Positions 42,556 through 53,689 of a DNA stretch of 64,000 bases are shown here, in pieces. Each line of letters opens with the position of its first letter. The stretch's first letter is position 1. Source of the DNA: Catenaria anguillulae PL171 (lineage: Eukaryota; Blastocladiomycota; Blastocladiomycetes; Blastocladiales; Catenariaceae); assembly GCA_002102555.1 (NCBI GenBank), contig MCFL01000075.1:1-64000 (forward strand). The letters are read 5' to 3'. The notes beneath the pieces were generated by a model, which was given only the letters and a program-made list of their open reading frames with translations, had not been told where the DNA came from and ran no database searches. A program made the translations under genes and the position numbers.

Positions 42556-42738
42556 GTGACCCCGTCGAGCAAAAACTGAACCCCGTCGAGCAAAAACTGA
42601 ACCCCGTCGAGCAAAACGCAAACCCCGTCAAGCAAAAACGTAACCCCGTCGAACAAAAACGTAACCCCGTCGAGCAAAAACGTAACTCCGTCAAGCAAAA
42701 ATCGAACGCCGTCGAGCAAAATTGTAACCCAGTCGCGC
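42556..42738. repeat. 21-bp minisatellite, about 8.5 copies
   Basis: The unit is close to taaccccgtcgagcaaaaac plus one base, repeated from 42556 to about 42738 with scattered substitutions. The minus strand reads through it as a seven-residue repeat (FLLDGVT). Because 21 is a multiple of three, both strands stay open, so the open frame alone is no evidence for a gene. Confidence 0.9.
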
Positions 42739-43186
42739 ATTGTAAGTTCGCAAAGCGCAAAATGACGCCATCGCCATCAGCGCTTTTGTTTGTTCTAAAG
42801 GGCCTGTTGTCCAAAGTTGCGAGTTTGGCGTGGGAACGCGGGGATGTCTCTGCGCAATACCGCAATTGAGTGGCTTAGCTAGCCAGCATCGCCTTTGCGG
42901 AAAACTGAAGCAAACGGCAGGATCTGGATCGATCGATCTGGGAAAGGTCAGCGAGACTTACGGGTTGTCCGACCAGCCATCATCCATCTTCAGACGCGAC
43001 CTGAAGGAAAGACAAAGGTCAACATTTGGACAAATACGGTTGACTTCCCCCCGTCAGCTCTCGCCTCCACTCGCGTGCAGACCTCTTGCTTGCTCCTGAG
43101 TCTTCTCCTTTGCGACACTCCCTCGCCGCCGCACGCACTACTTTCCGCCCTCTACGCTACTGCAATCTACTCAAACGTCATCCATC
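42739..43186. promoter_or_regulatory. Upstream region of the Gln-rich protein gene
   Basis: 448 bp without a gene, presumed promoter and 5' leader. CT-rich segments (43085-43170) precede the ATG at 43187. Confidence 0.45.
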
Positions 43187-44803
43187 ATGGGTCGCGATCA
43201 CAAGAACAACCCCGCTGCGCCCGCCCAGGCCGCTGCCTCGGTCGTGAACCAGCAAGCCTCTGCCCAGCAGGCCAAGAACCAGCAGCAGCAGGCCCAGCAA
43301 AAGCAGCAACAGCAGCAGGGCCAGAACCGCTCGCGCTCGGCCTCGCCCAACCGGGACCAGGCCCAGGCTCAGCAGCAGGTGTGTACTCTATCACTTCGTG
43401 TGGGTGGTGAGAATTCGACCGATCCCCCGATTCGCCGCGACACCGTGAACAACGTGGTCGTGGGAACGCGTCACCGTCTACCCGTCACATCACAAGTCAC
43501 AGTCTGTTGCCGATTCGCTCACTCGAATTCAAATCCGTGCCATACTGTAGAAGCAGCAGCAGCAGCAGCAGCAGTCGCCCGGTAAGCAGCAGCAGCAGGC
43601 TCAGCGCCCTCCCTCGCCGCAGCAGAAGCAGCAGCAGGCGCAGCCCCAACAGCAGCAGGCTCAGCAAAAGCAGCAGCAGGCTCAACAGCAAGCCCAGCAG
43701 CAAAAGCAGCAGCAAGACCGCTCGCGCTCGGCTTCGCCCAACCGTGACCAGGCCCAGTCGGCCCAGCAGAAGCAACAGCAGCAGCAGGCTCAGCAGCAAA
43801 AGGCGCAGCAGCAGCAGGCTCAGCAGCGCCCGCCCTCGCCCCAGAACCAGCAGGCCAAGCAGCAGCAGCAAGCACAACAACAGCAGAAGCAGCAGCAGTC
43901 GCCCGGTAAGCAGCAGCAGCAGGCTCAGCGCCCTCCCTCGCCGCAAAACCAGCAGGCCAAGCAGCAGCAGCAGCAGGCCCAGCGTCCTCCCTCGCCTCAA
44001 CAAAAGCATCAGCAGCAACAACAGCAGGCTCAGCAGCGCCCGCCCTCGCCCCAGAACCAGCAGGCCAAGCAGCAGCAACATGCTCAACAACAGCAAAAGC
44101 AGCAGCAGCAGGCTCAGCGTCCTCCTTCCCCTCAAAACCAGCAAGCCAAGCAGCAGCAAGCTCAGCAGCAGCAGGCTCGCCCCGCCTCGCCTTCCAACCA
44201 GGCCAAGCCCCAACAGCAACAAGCTCAGGCCAAGCAGGCGTCGCCCCAGTCGGCCCAGAAGCAGCAACAGGCCGTGCGCCCTCCTTCCCCTCAGCAGCAA
44301 TCTGCTCAATCTGTACGCGTTTGTTGTTTCGTGTCTCACTCTGCCTTGACTCACTCGTCCAACGGTCTGCAGAAGCAACAACAATCGCCTGGCAAGCAGC
44401 AACAGCAGGCCCAGCGCCCTCCCTCGCCGCAGCAGAAGCAGCAGCAGCAAGCCCAGCAGGCTACCCAGCAGGTTTGTTGTTCATGCTTCCTTCGGTCGCA
44501 TCTTGCCTTTGGATTGTCTGAGACTGACGATTCCATCTCTCTGTCGTGTCACAGCGCCCTGCCTCGCCCCGGCAAAAGCAAGCCCAGCAACAGTCGCAGC
44601 AGGCCGTGCAGCAAGCGTTGAAGCAAGGCCAGCAGCAGCAGCAGCAAGGCCAAAACCGGTCTCGGTCTGCGTCGCCCAACCGCGACAACTCGCCTTCCAA
44701 GCAGCACCACCAAAACCAGCAGCAAAAGATTCCCATTCAACAACCCCAGCAGCACCAGCGCGGCACGTCGGGTGACCGTCGCGACAACAAGCGCTCGTCG
44801 TAA
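43187..44803 (+). CDS. Gln-rich low-complexity protein with RPPSPQ and NRSRSASPNRD repeats
   Basis: Exons are 43187-43378, 43551-44312, 44373-44471 and 44555-44803, giving 433 residues. All introns are phase 0, GT-AG, and fall between repeat units. After MGRDHKNNPAAPAQ the protein is almost entirely Gln, Ala, Lys, Pro and Ser. Recurring units are SPGKQQQQAQRPPSPQ, SPQNQQAKQQQQAQ and QNRSRSASPNRD (three times: N-terminal, middle and C-terminal). The C-terminus is basic (GTSGDRRDNKRSS). No globular domain is seen. SR-like and SP motifs suggest phosphorylation and RNA- or condensate-related behaviour, but that is inference. Exons 2 and 3 look like internal duplications. An opposite-strand Leu-rich frame (44450-43497) is a shadow of the CAG repeats. 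Confidence 0.85.
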
Positions 44804-46433
44804 GTCAAGGGCCATTGGCTGGGTGCACGATTGTCGTTGGGAAGACACAGATTGATGTTGTTGGCCGTTAGTTGAGAGTGGGCATGTTTGTTTGTTGCAA
44901 GATAAAGAATTATAAACCCACATATTTGTGCCCATAATGTCGTTCTTCTGGCCCATTCTGAATGTAGTTGGCCCTTGATTGTGCGTTTCTCGCCATGCCA
45001 GATCAATGCAACTAGGTGTGCCCGGCCACTTAGATGAACCGCCATTTTGGCAAGGAGAGTCACGAAACACTGATTGATAGACACCCGCTGCAACGCTCGA
45101 TTCTCAATCTCTGGGTGAGGGGATGGGTGAGAAGCGCTACCAATCGTGAGTAAGGAATGGGGCTGTCGTGGCACCTCGGCAATCCCATTGAAGATCAATC
45201 AATTCTCTCGTGCACACACAGCTGGACTGAGGACTCGATGAGCTTTGCTTGAGGCTGAGTCGACAGCATGAATCATGCAACCGCGTAGACATATGTAGCT
45301 ACGTCCAATTGCCCCGGGAACACTCACATCTCTGTTGCGTTCGAATGCTACTCTCAACGGCCCCAGAGACTGTCAGCGCTGAATTCGCGCCCGTCCCGAA
45401 ACGATTCTCAACGACCCTGGGTGATAATGAGCCCGAGTCAGGGGGGTCAATCGCCCGTCCGTCCCAGTTGCCCTCGGCAACTAAGGGCCAACACGTGGCA
45501 CCAAAGTCAGCGGCGCTGTCTCTTGGTGCGGCGTGAGCGCCATTGGGACATCCAACTTACAGGACGACCCGCAAATCGTGCTGACCAGCGCCAAGAGGAT
45601 GTAATGCCCCTGCCCATATCATCATTCGACAGCCCAGCAATAGCAGACGCACCACTTCTCTTGCCTCTTGTATGATGATTTGTGCAGCCATCGCTGAGCC
45701 GCCAAAGCGCCAACTTGCCAATTGGATCAGGTCCATGCCCGTCACCACGGCTCAGGCGCGTTTTCGCTCACAGCTTGACACGCAGACCAAAGTGGCTGTC
45801 AAACTGCCGCCCGCCGAGTGGCAGTCAAGCTCCCCATGACAACTCAAACAAAGATTGTGACGGCCATTCATGGAATACCAGCCGATTGAGGAGTCGGGCG
45901 AGAGAAAATGCGAAGGAAACTCAGACCGGTGGATAGATCAATATTGTTTGTATGGTGTGGTGGCAGGTCGGTATTAATGCATGGTACAGGAGGTAAATTA
46001 ATGTGTGAAATGAAATCCCTCGTGATCGTCAAGGCATATTGCTCGAGCGAGAGCTCGCGGCGTAGATGACCACGAAGGTACCCACTCACGCGCTTCAGAA
46101 ATCAACCGACGTGTCCGAAAGGACAAGTTCAGCCGCCGAACTGTCATCCAACTTGAATCGCCGACGTCGCCGCACACGTAAAGATCAAGCGTACAAAACC
46201 ATGGCCACCAAGCGAATGCTGAAGCGTAATGGAAGATAAGCAAGGTTTTCTGGCCCACCCATTACCAAGTAGGTGCCGACCTCGGAGCTGGCGGAGGATT
46301 GCGGTCAACCCGCCCACCCACCCCCGACCATTGGAGGGTATAAAGGCTGGCCAACCTCTCACCACCCGGAGGCGAAGTTGATCGCAAGACTCACAAGCTC
46401 CATCAGCCAACTTAACTGACACAAACTATCACC
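44804..46433. other. 1.6-kb spacer, no gene supported
   Basis: Short frames on both strands show no domains. The part just upstream of 46434 contains a plausible promoter for the small Cys/His protein, with ggtataaagg at 46337-46346 resembling a TATA box. Confidence 0.5.
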
Positions 46434-46669
46434 ATGTGCATGCCCGTTGAATGCCCGCTCTGCCACAAGTATGTCTGCCTCCTCGCCGGGCAAGACGACA
46501 CCTCGTTTGCTCACTGTCTTGCCACGGCATCCACAGGACCACCTGGAAAGGTTGCGGCCAACACATTGACTCTGTCATGTCCAAGCTGACCGAAGACCAA
46601 AAGTGCAAGTGCCCGCGCGACCAAGTCGAAGGTGAGTTGGCCAAGCAGAGCATCTGCTCCATCCTGTGA
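46434..46669 (+). CDS. Small Cys/His protein (55 residues)
   Basis: Two exons (46434-46468 and 46537-46669; intron 68 nt, GTATGT...CACAG) encode MCMPVECPLCHK joined to TTWKGCGQHIDSVMSKLTED, QKCKCPRD and a short tail. The Cys/His pattern C-x2-C, then T-W-x-G-C-G-x-H, then C-x-C matches a small protein I know as widespread but uncharacterised in fungi, with the same 'KTTWxGCGxHIxxVMxxVxxxxxCxC' core. It probably binds one zinc ion. After DQVEG a donor-like gtgagt occurs, so an extra 3' exon is possible and the last ten residues are uncertain. A TATA-like element lies about 90 bp upstream. Confidence 0.75.
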
Positions 46670-47116
46670 TCTTCGCGCTTGACCCCAGAACAGAACGTCA
46701 CTGACGGCCAATCTGCTGCACTTTTGTATACGCCCACTTGATTTTGAATCTTGGATCCATCCAATCGCTTGGTCGATTTGCACTCCCAGTTGCCATGAAG
46801 CAAGGCGTGCCTGCCCCCAAGCCGTGAATGTCTTTCCCTGGAACCGTTCAAGGGTAGCTGTTGGATGTCATTGTCACGGCGAGTCGCTGTTTGTTGTTAT
46901 CCTTCATTGTCAGTGTAAATACGTTTTCGTCAATCGAACGTCTTGATGTGTGTGTTGCGAGCACAGCCAAGAGCCAAAATGGTCTATGTAACATCTATTG
47001 AGTAAAGTTACCGTGCCGACGACGCGGGCAGAAACCATGAAGGGAGGATCCAAATGGAACCCCGTCAAACACGTCCGCAACATGTCCATTCCCATGTGAA
47101 TTGGCCCATCCTTTCG
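46670..47116. other. Spacer between convergent genes
   Basis: 447 bp of 3' flanks, no gene seen. Confidence 0.5.
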
Positions 47117-49846
47117 TCACTTGCGCGACTGCTGCACAAACGCACTCACACTGGGAGTTTTCCCGTTCGCAGGCACTTCCATCTCACTTGCCCGCCCCGT
47201 GACTGCCGCCAACAACCTAGCCATATCCTGGCCCATCTTGGCCAACCGCTCCTTGTTGCTCACAACCTCGACGCCACGCTGCACAGCGCCGACATAATCA
47301 AAAGAGCACGCCAACGGGCCGGCCATCCGATCTCTTTGGACCACCTCAATGGCCACCGTGTACGTCTGATACCGCACATTGACCTCCTCGGGCACAAGTA
47401 ACCCACCCTTGACCAGATCCAAGTACCCATAAAAATCGGTCGTGGCGACCCACCGCCGAACACATTCTGCACTGGACGCAACCTTGTCGCCAGGCAAGTA
47501 CTGGTGCACCGTCTGCGTGGGCGCAAAGTGCTCGGCAATGTCCATGCGATACACGTCGCGATGCCAACGCGTGAAATTTGCTCGGTGCGCCTCGCCCGTG
47601 ACCCGCGGCGTGTAGTAGGGCAAATCAAACATGTTTGGCCACAGAGCATTGGCAGGCAAGCGCGTCACATTGCCCGTGATGGGCGGCTGGCACGGGATCA
47701 TGGCATGGAACCGAGCTGCAAGTGGTAAACCGGGAATCCCAAGTAGGTGTGTGCGAGCGGGTCCTGGGCGCGACCCAATTGGCACGTCGCGAGACGAACA
47801 AATGATGGCTGTTGGAATGGTTTTCCATGCCTTGGCCTCGACGTCGTACGCTTGGTAGTTGGACATGGATCCGCGTGGGTGCATGCAGACGCCTGGGTTG
47901 CAGAACTTTGGGATCTGTGCCGGGTTGCCGCCGGCAGCTGCCAGCGCTTGTGGTGTGGGTGGGACACACAGGACGTGGATGCGGGCCGTGGGCAGGTTGG
48001 ATTCGGCAATGTAAATGTAGCGCGATAGCTCGTCGGGCGCGGCAAAGAAGGCGAGAGGGACAACAAGCCACATGCAGGTCGCAAGAAAGGTCAAGATCCA
48101 GCGGAACGATTTGAAAACAACAGAGTCGTGCATGCGGTCGGATTTGGAATTGGAATTGGGTGCACTTTCGGATCTGGCCGTGCCGCCGCAGGTGAGCACA
48201 CGGGCGGCAAATGCGAGGAACAAGTGTGAGCCCATACGCGCGAGTGAAAGAGACGACAGGACGAGCTTGGTGAGTGTGAGCACGTTGGCGTCGTGCGGGC
48301 CCAAGTTGGTCAGAATGACGAGCATGCCGAGCGAATCGCGCAGGACGAGCTGGCCCAAGCCAAGCAGTTTTGCTTGGTTGATGGCTCCGTTCGACCACTG
48401 CTCCCACTCCGAGTCCGCCAACCACAGGATCGCACGTAAAAAGTCTCCTGGGTGCTTGTCAACCACCACTTGCGCGATGTTTTGCATGTGAATGTGAAGA
48501 AAAAAACCGGCCGAGACAGATGACACGAGTGCAACGTAAAACATGGAGTAGGCCGTGTCGAGCCCCCCGTCAAATGGCGAGACTAGGGCGTAGCAGCCAA
48601 AGTGGTAGGTGGCAAGGTAAACGAAACCAAGAAGCAGATCGAGGAACTCGGAAAGGAGGACGCCGAGGTACATGAGAATGACGTATTTCCGGTCAAACGT
48701 GAGCGCTGGCCATTGAATTGGCGGGTCATCTGCTGCGGGATCGGGCTTGCCACCTGGGTCACTGCCGCCACTATTGGACGAAGCCGGCTCAGAAGCAACC
48801 GAGCGGCCGTCCTCACTCGAGCTCATACTCGCTGAGGCCTTGATTGCAGGTGCGGCAGACTTTTCGTCGTCAGCACACTTATTGGCGTCGCGGATTGGGC
48901 GCGTCACAACAGGCGGCGGTGAGGACAACTTGGCAGCAGTCCCAACAGATTCCGTCTCTCCCAGCGGCACGTCGGAAAATTCTGTGCTCGCCACCTCTTG
49001 CTTGAGCTCGCGCAACGGAGACTGCCCCACCGGCGACCGGATAAAGGACGATGGCGACTTAACCGCCATCATGGGCACCAGCGGAGTCGGACTGGAACGC
49101 GTTCCCACACCGCCAATTCCGACTGGCGATCGTGGACTGGAGCCAGAAAGTGACCGGGGCGACGCCATAGGAAGCGGTACACTTGATGTATTAACGGGAA
49201 CAGGAGAAGAGAGAGAGAATGGCGATGGAGCGCCCGTCATGGGAGTCGGCTCGGGCAAGTCGATTTGGCGCGCATCCTGCTCCCCGGGTGTAGTCTCAAA
49301 GAGAAAGTCCATATCAGGATCGATCGGGCGCTTTTTGCCCAAGTTGGGGAGCGTGGGCTCGTCGGAGGTGAGCACATTTGCTGGGACAGCAGCTGTGGCA
49401 GGCTGAACGTGCAGGCCAACGTCCGTGCTGGCCTGCCAGAGGAGATCCGAAGCGAACGGGTCCGAGGCGTCATTATCCAGTTGTTCTAATGCATTATCGT
49501 TGATTGGTGCTTCGGCACGATGTTCTACATTCTGTGGTCCAGGGAACGGTGCTGAGACGCCCTGGTCTTGGGGAATTGTAGGCTCATGGTTGTGGTTGTC
49601 GACGTGACATGACACATGTTCGGTGGTCGCCTGGCCGGGCGGAGGTAGATCTGGCGGTGATGACATGACTCTATTCCGTGGCTGACTGCTCAGTTGCTGG
49701 TAGCCCCGACCAAGTGCATGGAGATGGAGATGTTGAGGAGCAGGTAGCCTGCGCGAAGTAGACGTGTCAGCCACTTCCAACGTGCGCGTCATCCCGAGGT
49801 GAGTGCGAACAGGCAAAACGTTCGCTTGGCGTGGGCCGTCGATCAA
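47117..49846 (-). CDS. Uncharacterised polytopic membrane protein
   Basis: A single open frame of 909 residues. A start at 49666 (MSSPPDLPPPGQ) is as likely as 49846. Residues 60-390 are disordered and Ser/Pro-rich with many SP sites (SPRSLSGSSPRSPVG), so they are probably cytosolic and phosphorylated. About five membrane segments follow: ILMYLGVLLSEFLDLLLGFV near 400, MFYVALVSSVSAGFFLHI, LGMLVILTNLG, VLSSLSLARMGSHLFLAFAA and WILTFLATCMWLVVPLAFF near 585. The remaining 300 residues have several Cys and N-x-T/S sites (GNVTRLP, ANFTRW) and could be a luminal or extracellular domain. I do not recognise the family. It is divergent from MPE1 with only 115 bp between the starts. Confidence 0.75.
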   Translation of the reverse strand: MIDGPRQANVLPVRTHLGMTRTLEVADTSTSRRLPAPQHLHLHALGRGYQQLSSQPRNRVMSSPPDLPPPGQATTEHVSCHVDNHNHEPTIPQDQGVSAPFPGPQNVEHRAEAPINDNALEQLDNDASDPFASDLLWQASTDVGLHVQPATAAVPANVLTSDEPTLPNLGKKRPIDPDMDFLFETTPGEQDARQIDLPEPTPMTGAPSPFSLSSPVPVNTSSVPLPMASPRSLSGSSPRSPVGIGGVGTRSSPTPLVPMMAVKSPSSFIRSPVGQSPLRELKQEVASTEFSDVPLGETESVGTAAKLSSPPPVVTRPIRDANKCADDEKSAAPAIKASASMSSSEDGRSVASEPASSNSGGSDPGGKPDPAADDPPIQWPALTFDRKYVILMYLGVLLSEFLDLLLGFVYLATYHFGCYALVSPFDGGLDTAYSMFYVALVSSVSAGFFLHIHMQNIAQVVVDKHPGDFLRAILWLADSEWEQWSNGAINQAKLLGLGQLVLRDSLGMLVILTNLGPHDANVLTLTKLVLSSLSLARMGSHLFLAFAARVLTCGGTARSESAPNSNSKSDRMHDSVVFKSFRWILTFLATCMWLVVPLAFFAAPDELSRYIYIAESNLPTARIHVLCVPPTPQALAAAGGNPAQIPKFCNPGVCMHPRGSMSNYQAYDVEAKAWKTIPTAIICSSRDVPIGSRPGPARTHLLGIPGLPLAARFHAMIPCQPPITGNVTRLPANALWPNMFDLPYYTPRVTGEAHRANFTRWHRDVYRMDIAEHFAPTQTVHQYLPGDKVASSAECVRRWVATTDFYGYLDLVKGGLLVPEEVNVRYQTYTVAIEVVQRDRMAGPLACSFDYVGAVQRGVEVVSNKERLAKMGQDMARLLAAVTGRASEMEVPANGKTPSVSAFVQQSRK

Positions 49847-49961
49847 ACTCGAAGCGATCTCATCTCATTGACTTCGACAGCCAAGACTACTTATCGAATC
49901 GGACACTTCGACATTCAATGAAAGGCATACCAGTGCAAAACCAAGCGCAAATGTAACTACC
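49847..49961. promoter_or_regulatory. 115-bp bidirectional spacer
   Basis: This separates the start codons of the membrane protein (minus) and MPE1 (plus). If the downstream start at 49666 is used for the membrane protein, the spacer is 295 bp. Confidence 0.5.
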
Positions 49962-51832
49962 ATGTCGTACATTCACTACAAGTTCAAATCCGCGAAAACC
50001 CACGACTCGCTAGTCGTCGACGGCATGGGCATGACCGCCTTTGACCTCAAGCGAGAGATTGTACGCGCAAAGAAGCTCAAGGGCGAAGACTTTGACCTGG
50101 TCCTGTCCAATGCCGAGTCGCTCGAGGAGTACAAGAACGACCGCGCACTGGTCCCCCGTAACTCGTCCATCATTGTGCGCCGTATCCCGGTTCCCGACGC
50201 AAAGAAGCGCGGTATTCCTGCTGGAACCGCCAAGTACAACACGGACGATTTGCACATGGGGTTGCCAACGGTTCAGGATGATTCTTTGGTGGGTGGTCAA
50301 GGTGGTGGTGCAGGGGCTCAAAGGGAGTTGGTACCAGTGTCGCACCGCGGCAGTGCAGGCGCAGGCGGGGCAGCCACGGGTCCCAGTTTGTTTGGCAATA
50401 GCGGTGGGCGGTACGGTGGCGGTATTCCTGGTCTCGGTGGCGTTCCAGGTATCAGTGGCACCGCAGGCGCGAATGACGACGATCCCTTGGATGGGTTGAC
50501 GGAAGAGGAGAGGATTCGAGCCGTCATGAGCGAAGGGACGTCGTACTGGCAGCAGACGCAGGACAAGCTTGGAAGGTATGTACATGGTGAGTGCTCCGAG
50601 TGTATCATTGTGAAAATATATGCTCATTGCTGCATTTCTCTTGTACTCCCCTTAGCATGCGCCGTGTCGCCTACACTTCCAACCAATCACGCCCGCGTCC
50701 CGGCGGCCCTGGACAGTTTGGAGGAGGTGGTGATCGCAACAACGGCCCTGGCGGCAATCAACGCTTTCCACCAGGTAAGCCACCTCCGCCCACGTATGTG
50801 TGCCATCGATGCGGTGTCAAGGGTCATTACATTCAAGACTGTCCGACCAACGGCGATGACACATTCAACAAGCCCAAGATCAAGCGCACCACGGGTATCC
50901 CGAAGAGCTTCTTGCGTGAAATTGATGCAAGCGAGTTGACCTCGGATGGCGCGCCGTCGGCTGTGATGGTCAATCCCGAGGGCAAGATTGTGCAGTTTGT
51001 GAGCAATGAGTACGGCTACAATCTTTTTCTGTTTCCGTATCTGTTGAGTTCGAGACTCACGGTGTTTGCGCGTGCGTGCAGGGGCGAATGGAATCGGATT
51101 CAGAGCAAGCTCACGGCCGCAACATACACGGGTGACGATTCGAGCACCGCGCGCGACAACATGCCCGTGCCGGAAGACTTGCAGTGTCGCATTTGCCGCA
51201 AGTTGCTCAAGGAAGCCGTCGAGTTATCGTGCTGCCGGTCCAATTTTTGCGATTCATGTACGTTTTCTCCCCTTTATTCACAAATCAGCCACTTTTTCAC
51301 TCATTTCAAACGCACAGGTATCCGCTCCAGTCTCACCTCGGATGGCCCACTGCGCATGACTTGCCCCGTGTGCACTTCCAAGGCGACGCCCGACAACATC
51401 CTGCCCAGCCCAACTACCCGGCGTCTGGTTGCACAATTTGTTCGCGACCGGATCGTCCGCCAATCACAATCGCAATCGCAATCATCTGGCCCGCAGTCGT
51501 CATTCAACAGCAGCAATCATAACGAGTCCCTCCCGCCTCCCCCGCCTGGGCCGTCGGCATGGCGCAACAACAACCCCGGGGGCCCCGGTGGGTATCCGCC
51601 ACCGCCGTCGCAGCTTCAACACCATCAGCCTCCGCCACCACGGATTTCGCAGGTGAATGTGGGTGGGTCGTCGCTGGACCAACGCATTTCATTCCGCGGG
51701 CCAGGCATGACAGCGGCAGCCAGCGGCGCAAGTGGACCCCCGCAAGTCAAGCGGCCAGCGTCGGCGCTCGATTCGGGGTCGGGATCAGGAGCAGATGCAG
51801 AACGGGCGACCAAGCGGGCGCATTATGGATAG
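49962..51832 (+). CDS. MPE1: Mpe1/RBBP6-like cleavage and polyadenylation factor subunit
   Basis: Exons 49962-50575, 50656-51009, 51082-51257 and 51318-51832 give 552 residues. A DWNN ubiquitin-like domain lies at residues 1-80 (MSYIHYKFKSAKTHDSLVVD through SSIIVRRIPV). Next come a zinc knuckle, CHRCGVKGHYIQDC, the conserved TTGIPKSFLREID, and a U-box/RING-like domain with CRICRKLLKEAV, CCRSNFCDSC and MTCPVC. The C-terminus is Pro/Gln-rich and ends in a basic KRAHYG. Mpe1 acts in the CPF complex in pre-mRNA 3'-end cleavage and polyadenylation and has ubiquitin-ligase features. Introns 2 and 3 (72 and 60 nt) are multiples of three with no stop; removing them restores VSNEGEWNRIQ and NFCDSCIRSSL, as in the family. 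Confidence 0.93.
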
Positions 51833-52119
51833 GGCCTGTTGCTTTGCGTGCATATCTTTGTGCATATGTTTACTTCGGTTTCTCTATATCGATTTTCCTT
51901 TTCGACATCATCATTCCATCATTGGTTTGGCCTTTGGTTGTTCCAACAGGTCCGCGGTAACACGCCTTGCTCTTTGGGGCAGGGTCGTATGAAAATGCCC
52001 TCGACTTATTTGGTTGGATGGACGATTGTTTCCAGGTTGATTGACGAGACATCATTCAAGATGTTTACTGATTGTACCAGACACTGGAATCGGTCACTTT
52101 AGACTCAATCTCACATGGG
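51833..52119. other. Convergent 3' spacer
   Basis: 287 bp between the 3' ends of MPE1 and the paxillin-like gene, no gene seen. Confidence 0.5.
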
Positions 52120-53689
52120 CTATCCGTAAAGCCGCGTGTGACATGGTACGCAAAACGCCTTGCCCTCCTTCTCCTTGAACGGCATCTACAAAAGTCATGC
52201 CACCACGAGCGTCAGCAATGTTGCACGACACATGACACGAGAAAACAGGCATACCTTGTTCAAGTTCTTCTGGCAGTACCCACATGAAAAATGCTCCAAG
52301 TGCCACTTTTTACCCATAGCATTGACGCATTTGCCCACAATCGGCCGGTTGCACCCCGGACACAAGCTCCCGCGCTTCAAATGGTAATGCACCTCGCAAT
52401 ACGGCTTACCTTCGTGCGCGAAGAACGTCCCGCCAGCAAACGCGCCTTTGCATTCTGCGCACACAAAACAGCTCGGGTGCCAGCTTTGCTGCAGCGCGGC
52501 AACACAGTCTGCCATGACTGGCTTGCCGCACGCGCCACACGGCGGGGCAAACAGGGCAAAGTAATCCTCGTCGCAGTATGCCTTGCCCTGGTGTTCCATG
52601 AACCCGACACCGGTCAGTGGCTTGCCACACTGCGAGCAGAAAAAGTGGTCTGGGTGCCATTGCTGCCCGAGCGCCGTAACGCATCGGTCCGTGATGGCGG
52701 TCGAGCAGTAGGCGCACCGTGGCGCGACAAGATCCGAGTGGTGTGTTTGGCAGTACAGAGCGCCTTGGTGCTCGTAAAACGTGGTGGCGGTCAGGACTTT
52801 GGCGCAAATGGTGCACGCGAGGTGGTCCAGGTGCCAGTCTTGGCCGAGGGCTTGCACATAGGCGCCGTTGATAGGTTGATGGCATGCGGCGCAAGTACGA
52901 TCATGCTCGGTTGGGTTGGGAGTGGAGAGGGTGGAGGAGGATTTCGGGAGATGTGTGGACGTGGACGTTGTGCTGGTAACGGAGGTGGGCGCGGGCGAGC
53001 AGCAGAGTCAGATGATGGTGGAGGTAGAGGTGGCATAGGATGAGCGAGCGAACTCGTCGAGGATGGGCTCTTGATCCATGCAGGTGAGGGCGGTTGCTGT
53101 TGAATGGGGGGCTTGGCGATGCATTGCTTGAGCTGCTTGATACACTCTCTAAATGTTGCGAAACATGGGAAGGACGTTTATCTTGCGGAACAGGTTCACC
53201 TATTGGGAGGGAAGGCGGTCGGTCCGAGTCGGGGTGGTCTTGTAATCCCACAGCCGCCTGCACCTTGAAGGTGAGCGACTCTGATCGGGGCATTTTCTGA
53301 TTCGTTCCGGCGCTCGCAGCGCTTGGGCTCGGATCCAAAGGACCACTATGGGCATGAGGTTGATGCATGGCCTGAGGAGGCGGCGGCGTCTTGATGGCAT
53401 CCGCCATGACCGAGGCAAACCCAGCGGCGACATTTTCGCCGACGGACACGGGCGATGGCGATGAGCCGGTTAGGCCACCGGAATTGACGTGAGTGTCTGG
53501 GTCACGAATTCAAGCTCCACGAGCAGCTGATCTGTTTTAACCACGTCAATCTATTCGTCAGTTTCATGGTTGGTTGAATGTTGTGTCGTTGGGAGAACCA
53601 AGTGGACGACGCGACGATGGGAACCGAGGAGCGTGGACAGTGGAGAGGGAAGCGTCACATCATGAGGTTGACTTACCGAGTTCGTCCAT
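52120..53689 (-). CDS. Paxillin-like LD/LIM-domain protein
   Basis: Four tandem LIM domains occupy the C-terminus. LIM1 starts TCAACHQPINGAYV, LIM2 PRCAYCSTAITDRCVTALG, LIM3 PPCGACGKPVMADCVAAL and LIM4 LCPGCNRPIVGKCVNAMG. LIM4 is completed by a last exon (52185-52120, FCVPCHTRLYG) after a 69-nt intron (52254-52186). The first exon is only 13 nt (53689-53677) and joins across a 145-nt intron to 53531, giving MDELDQLLVELE, an LD motif as at the paxillin N-terminus. The middle is Ser/Pro-rich. Exon limits between about 53515 and 52920 are not fully resolved; one further intron near 53030-52975 (branch-like ctgac, acceptor ttaccag) is likely. Paxillins are adhesion/cytoskeleton adaptors that bind Rho regulators and partners of LD motifs. 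Confidence 0.85.

Noticed and set aside
42294-42740. Protein-coding gene with FLLDGVT repeats
   Set aside because: A 21-bp repeat keeps all frames open by arithmetic. There is no flanking domain and no start or promoter evidence.
43497-44450. 317-residue Leu-rich minus-strand frame
   Set aside because: It is the reverse complement of CAG/CAA repeats (CTG/TTG reads as Leu).
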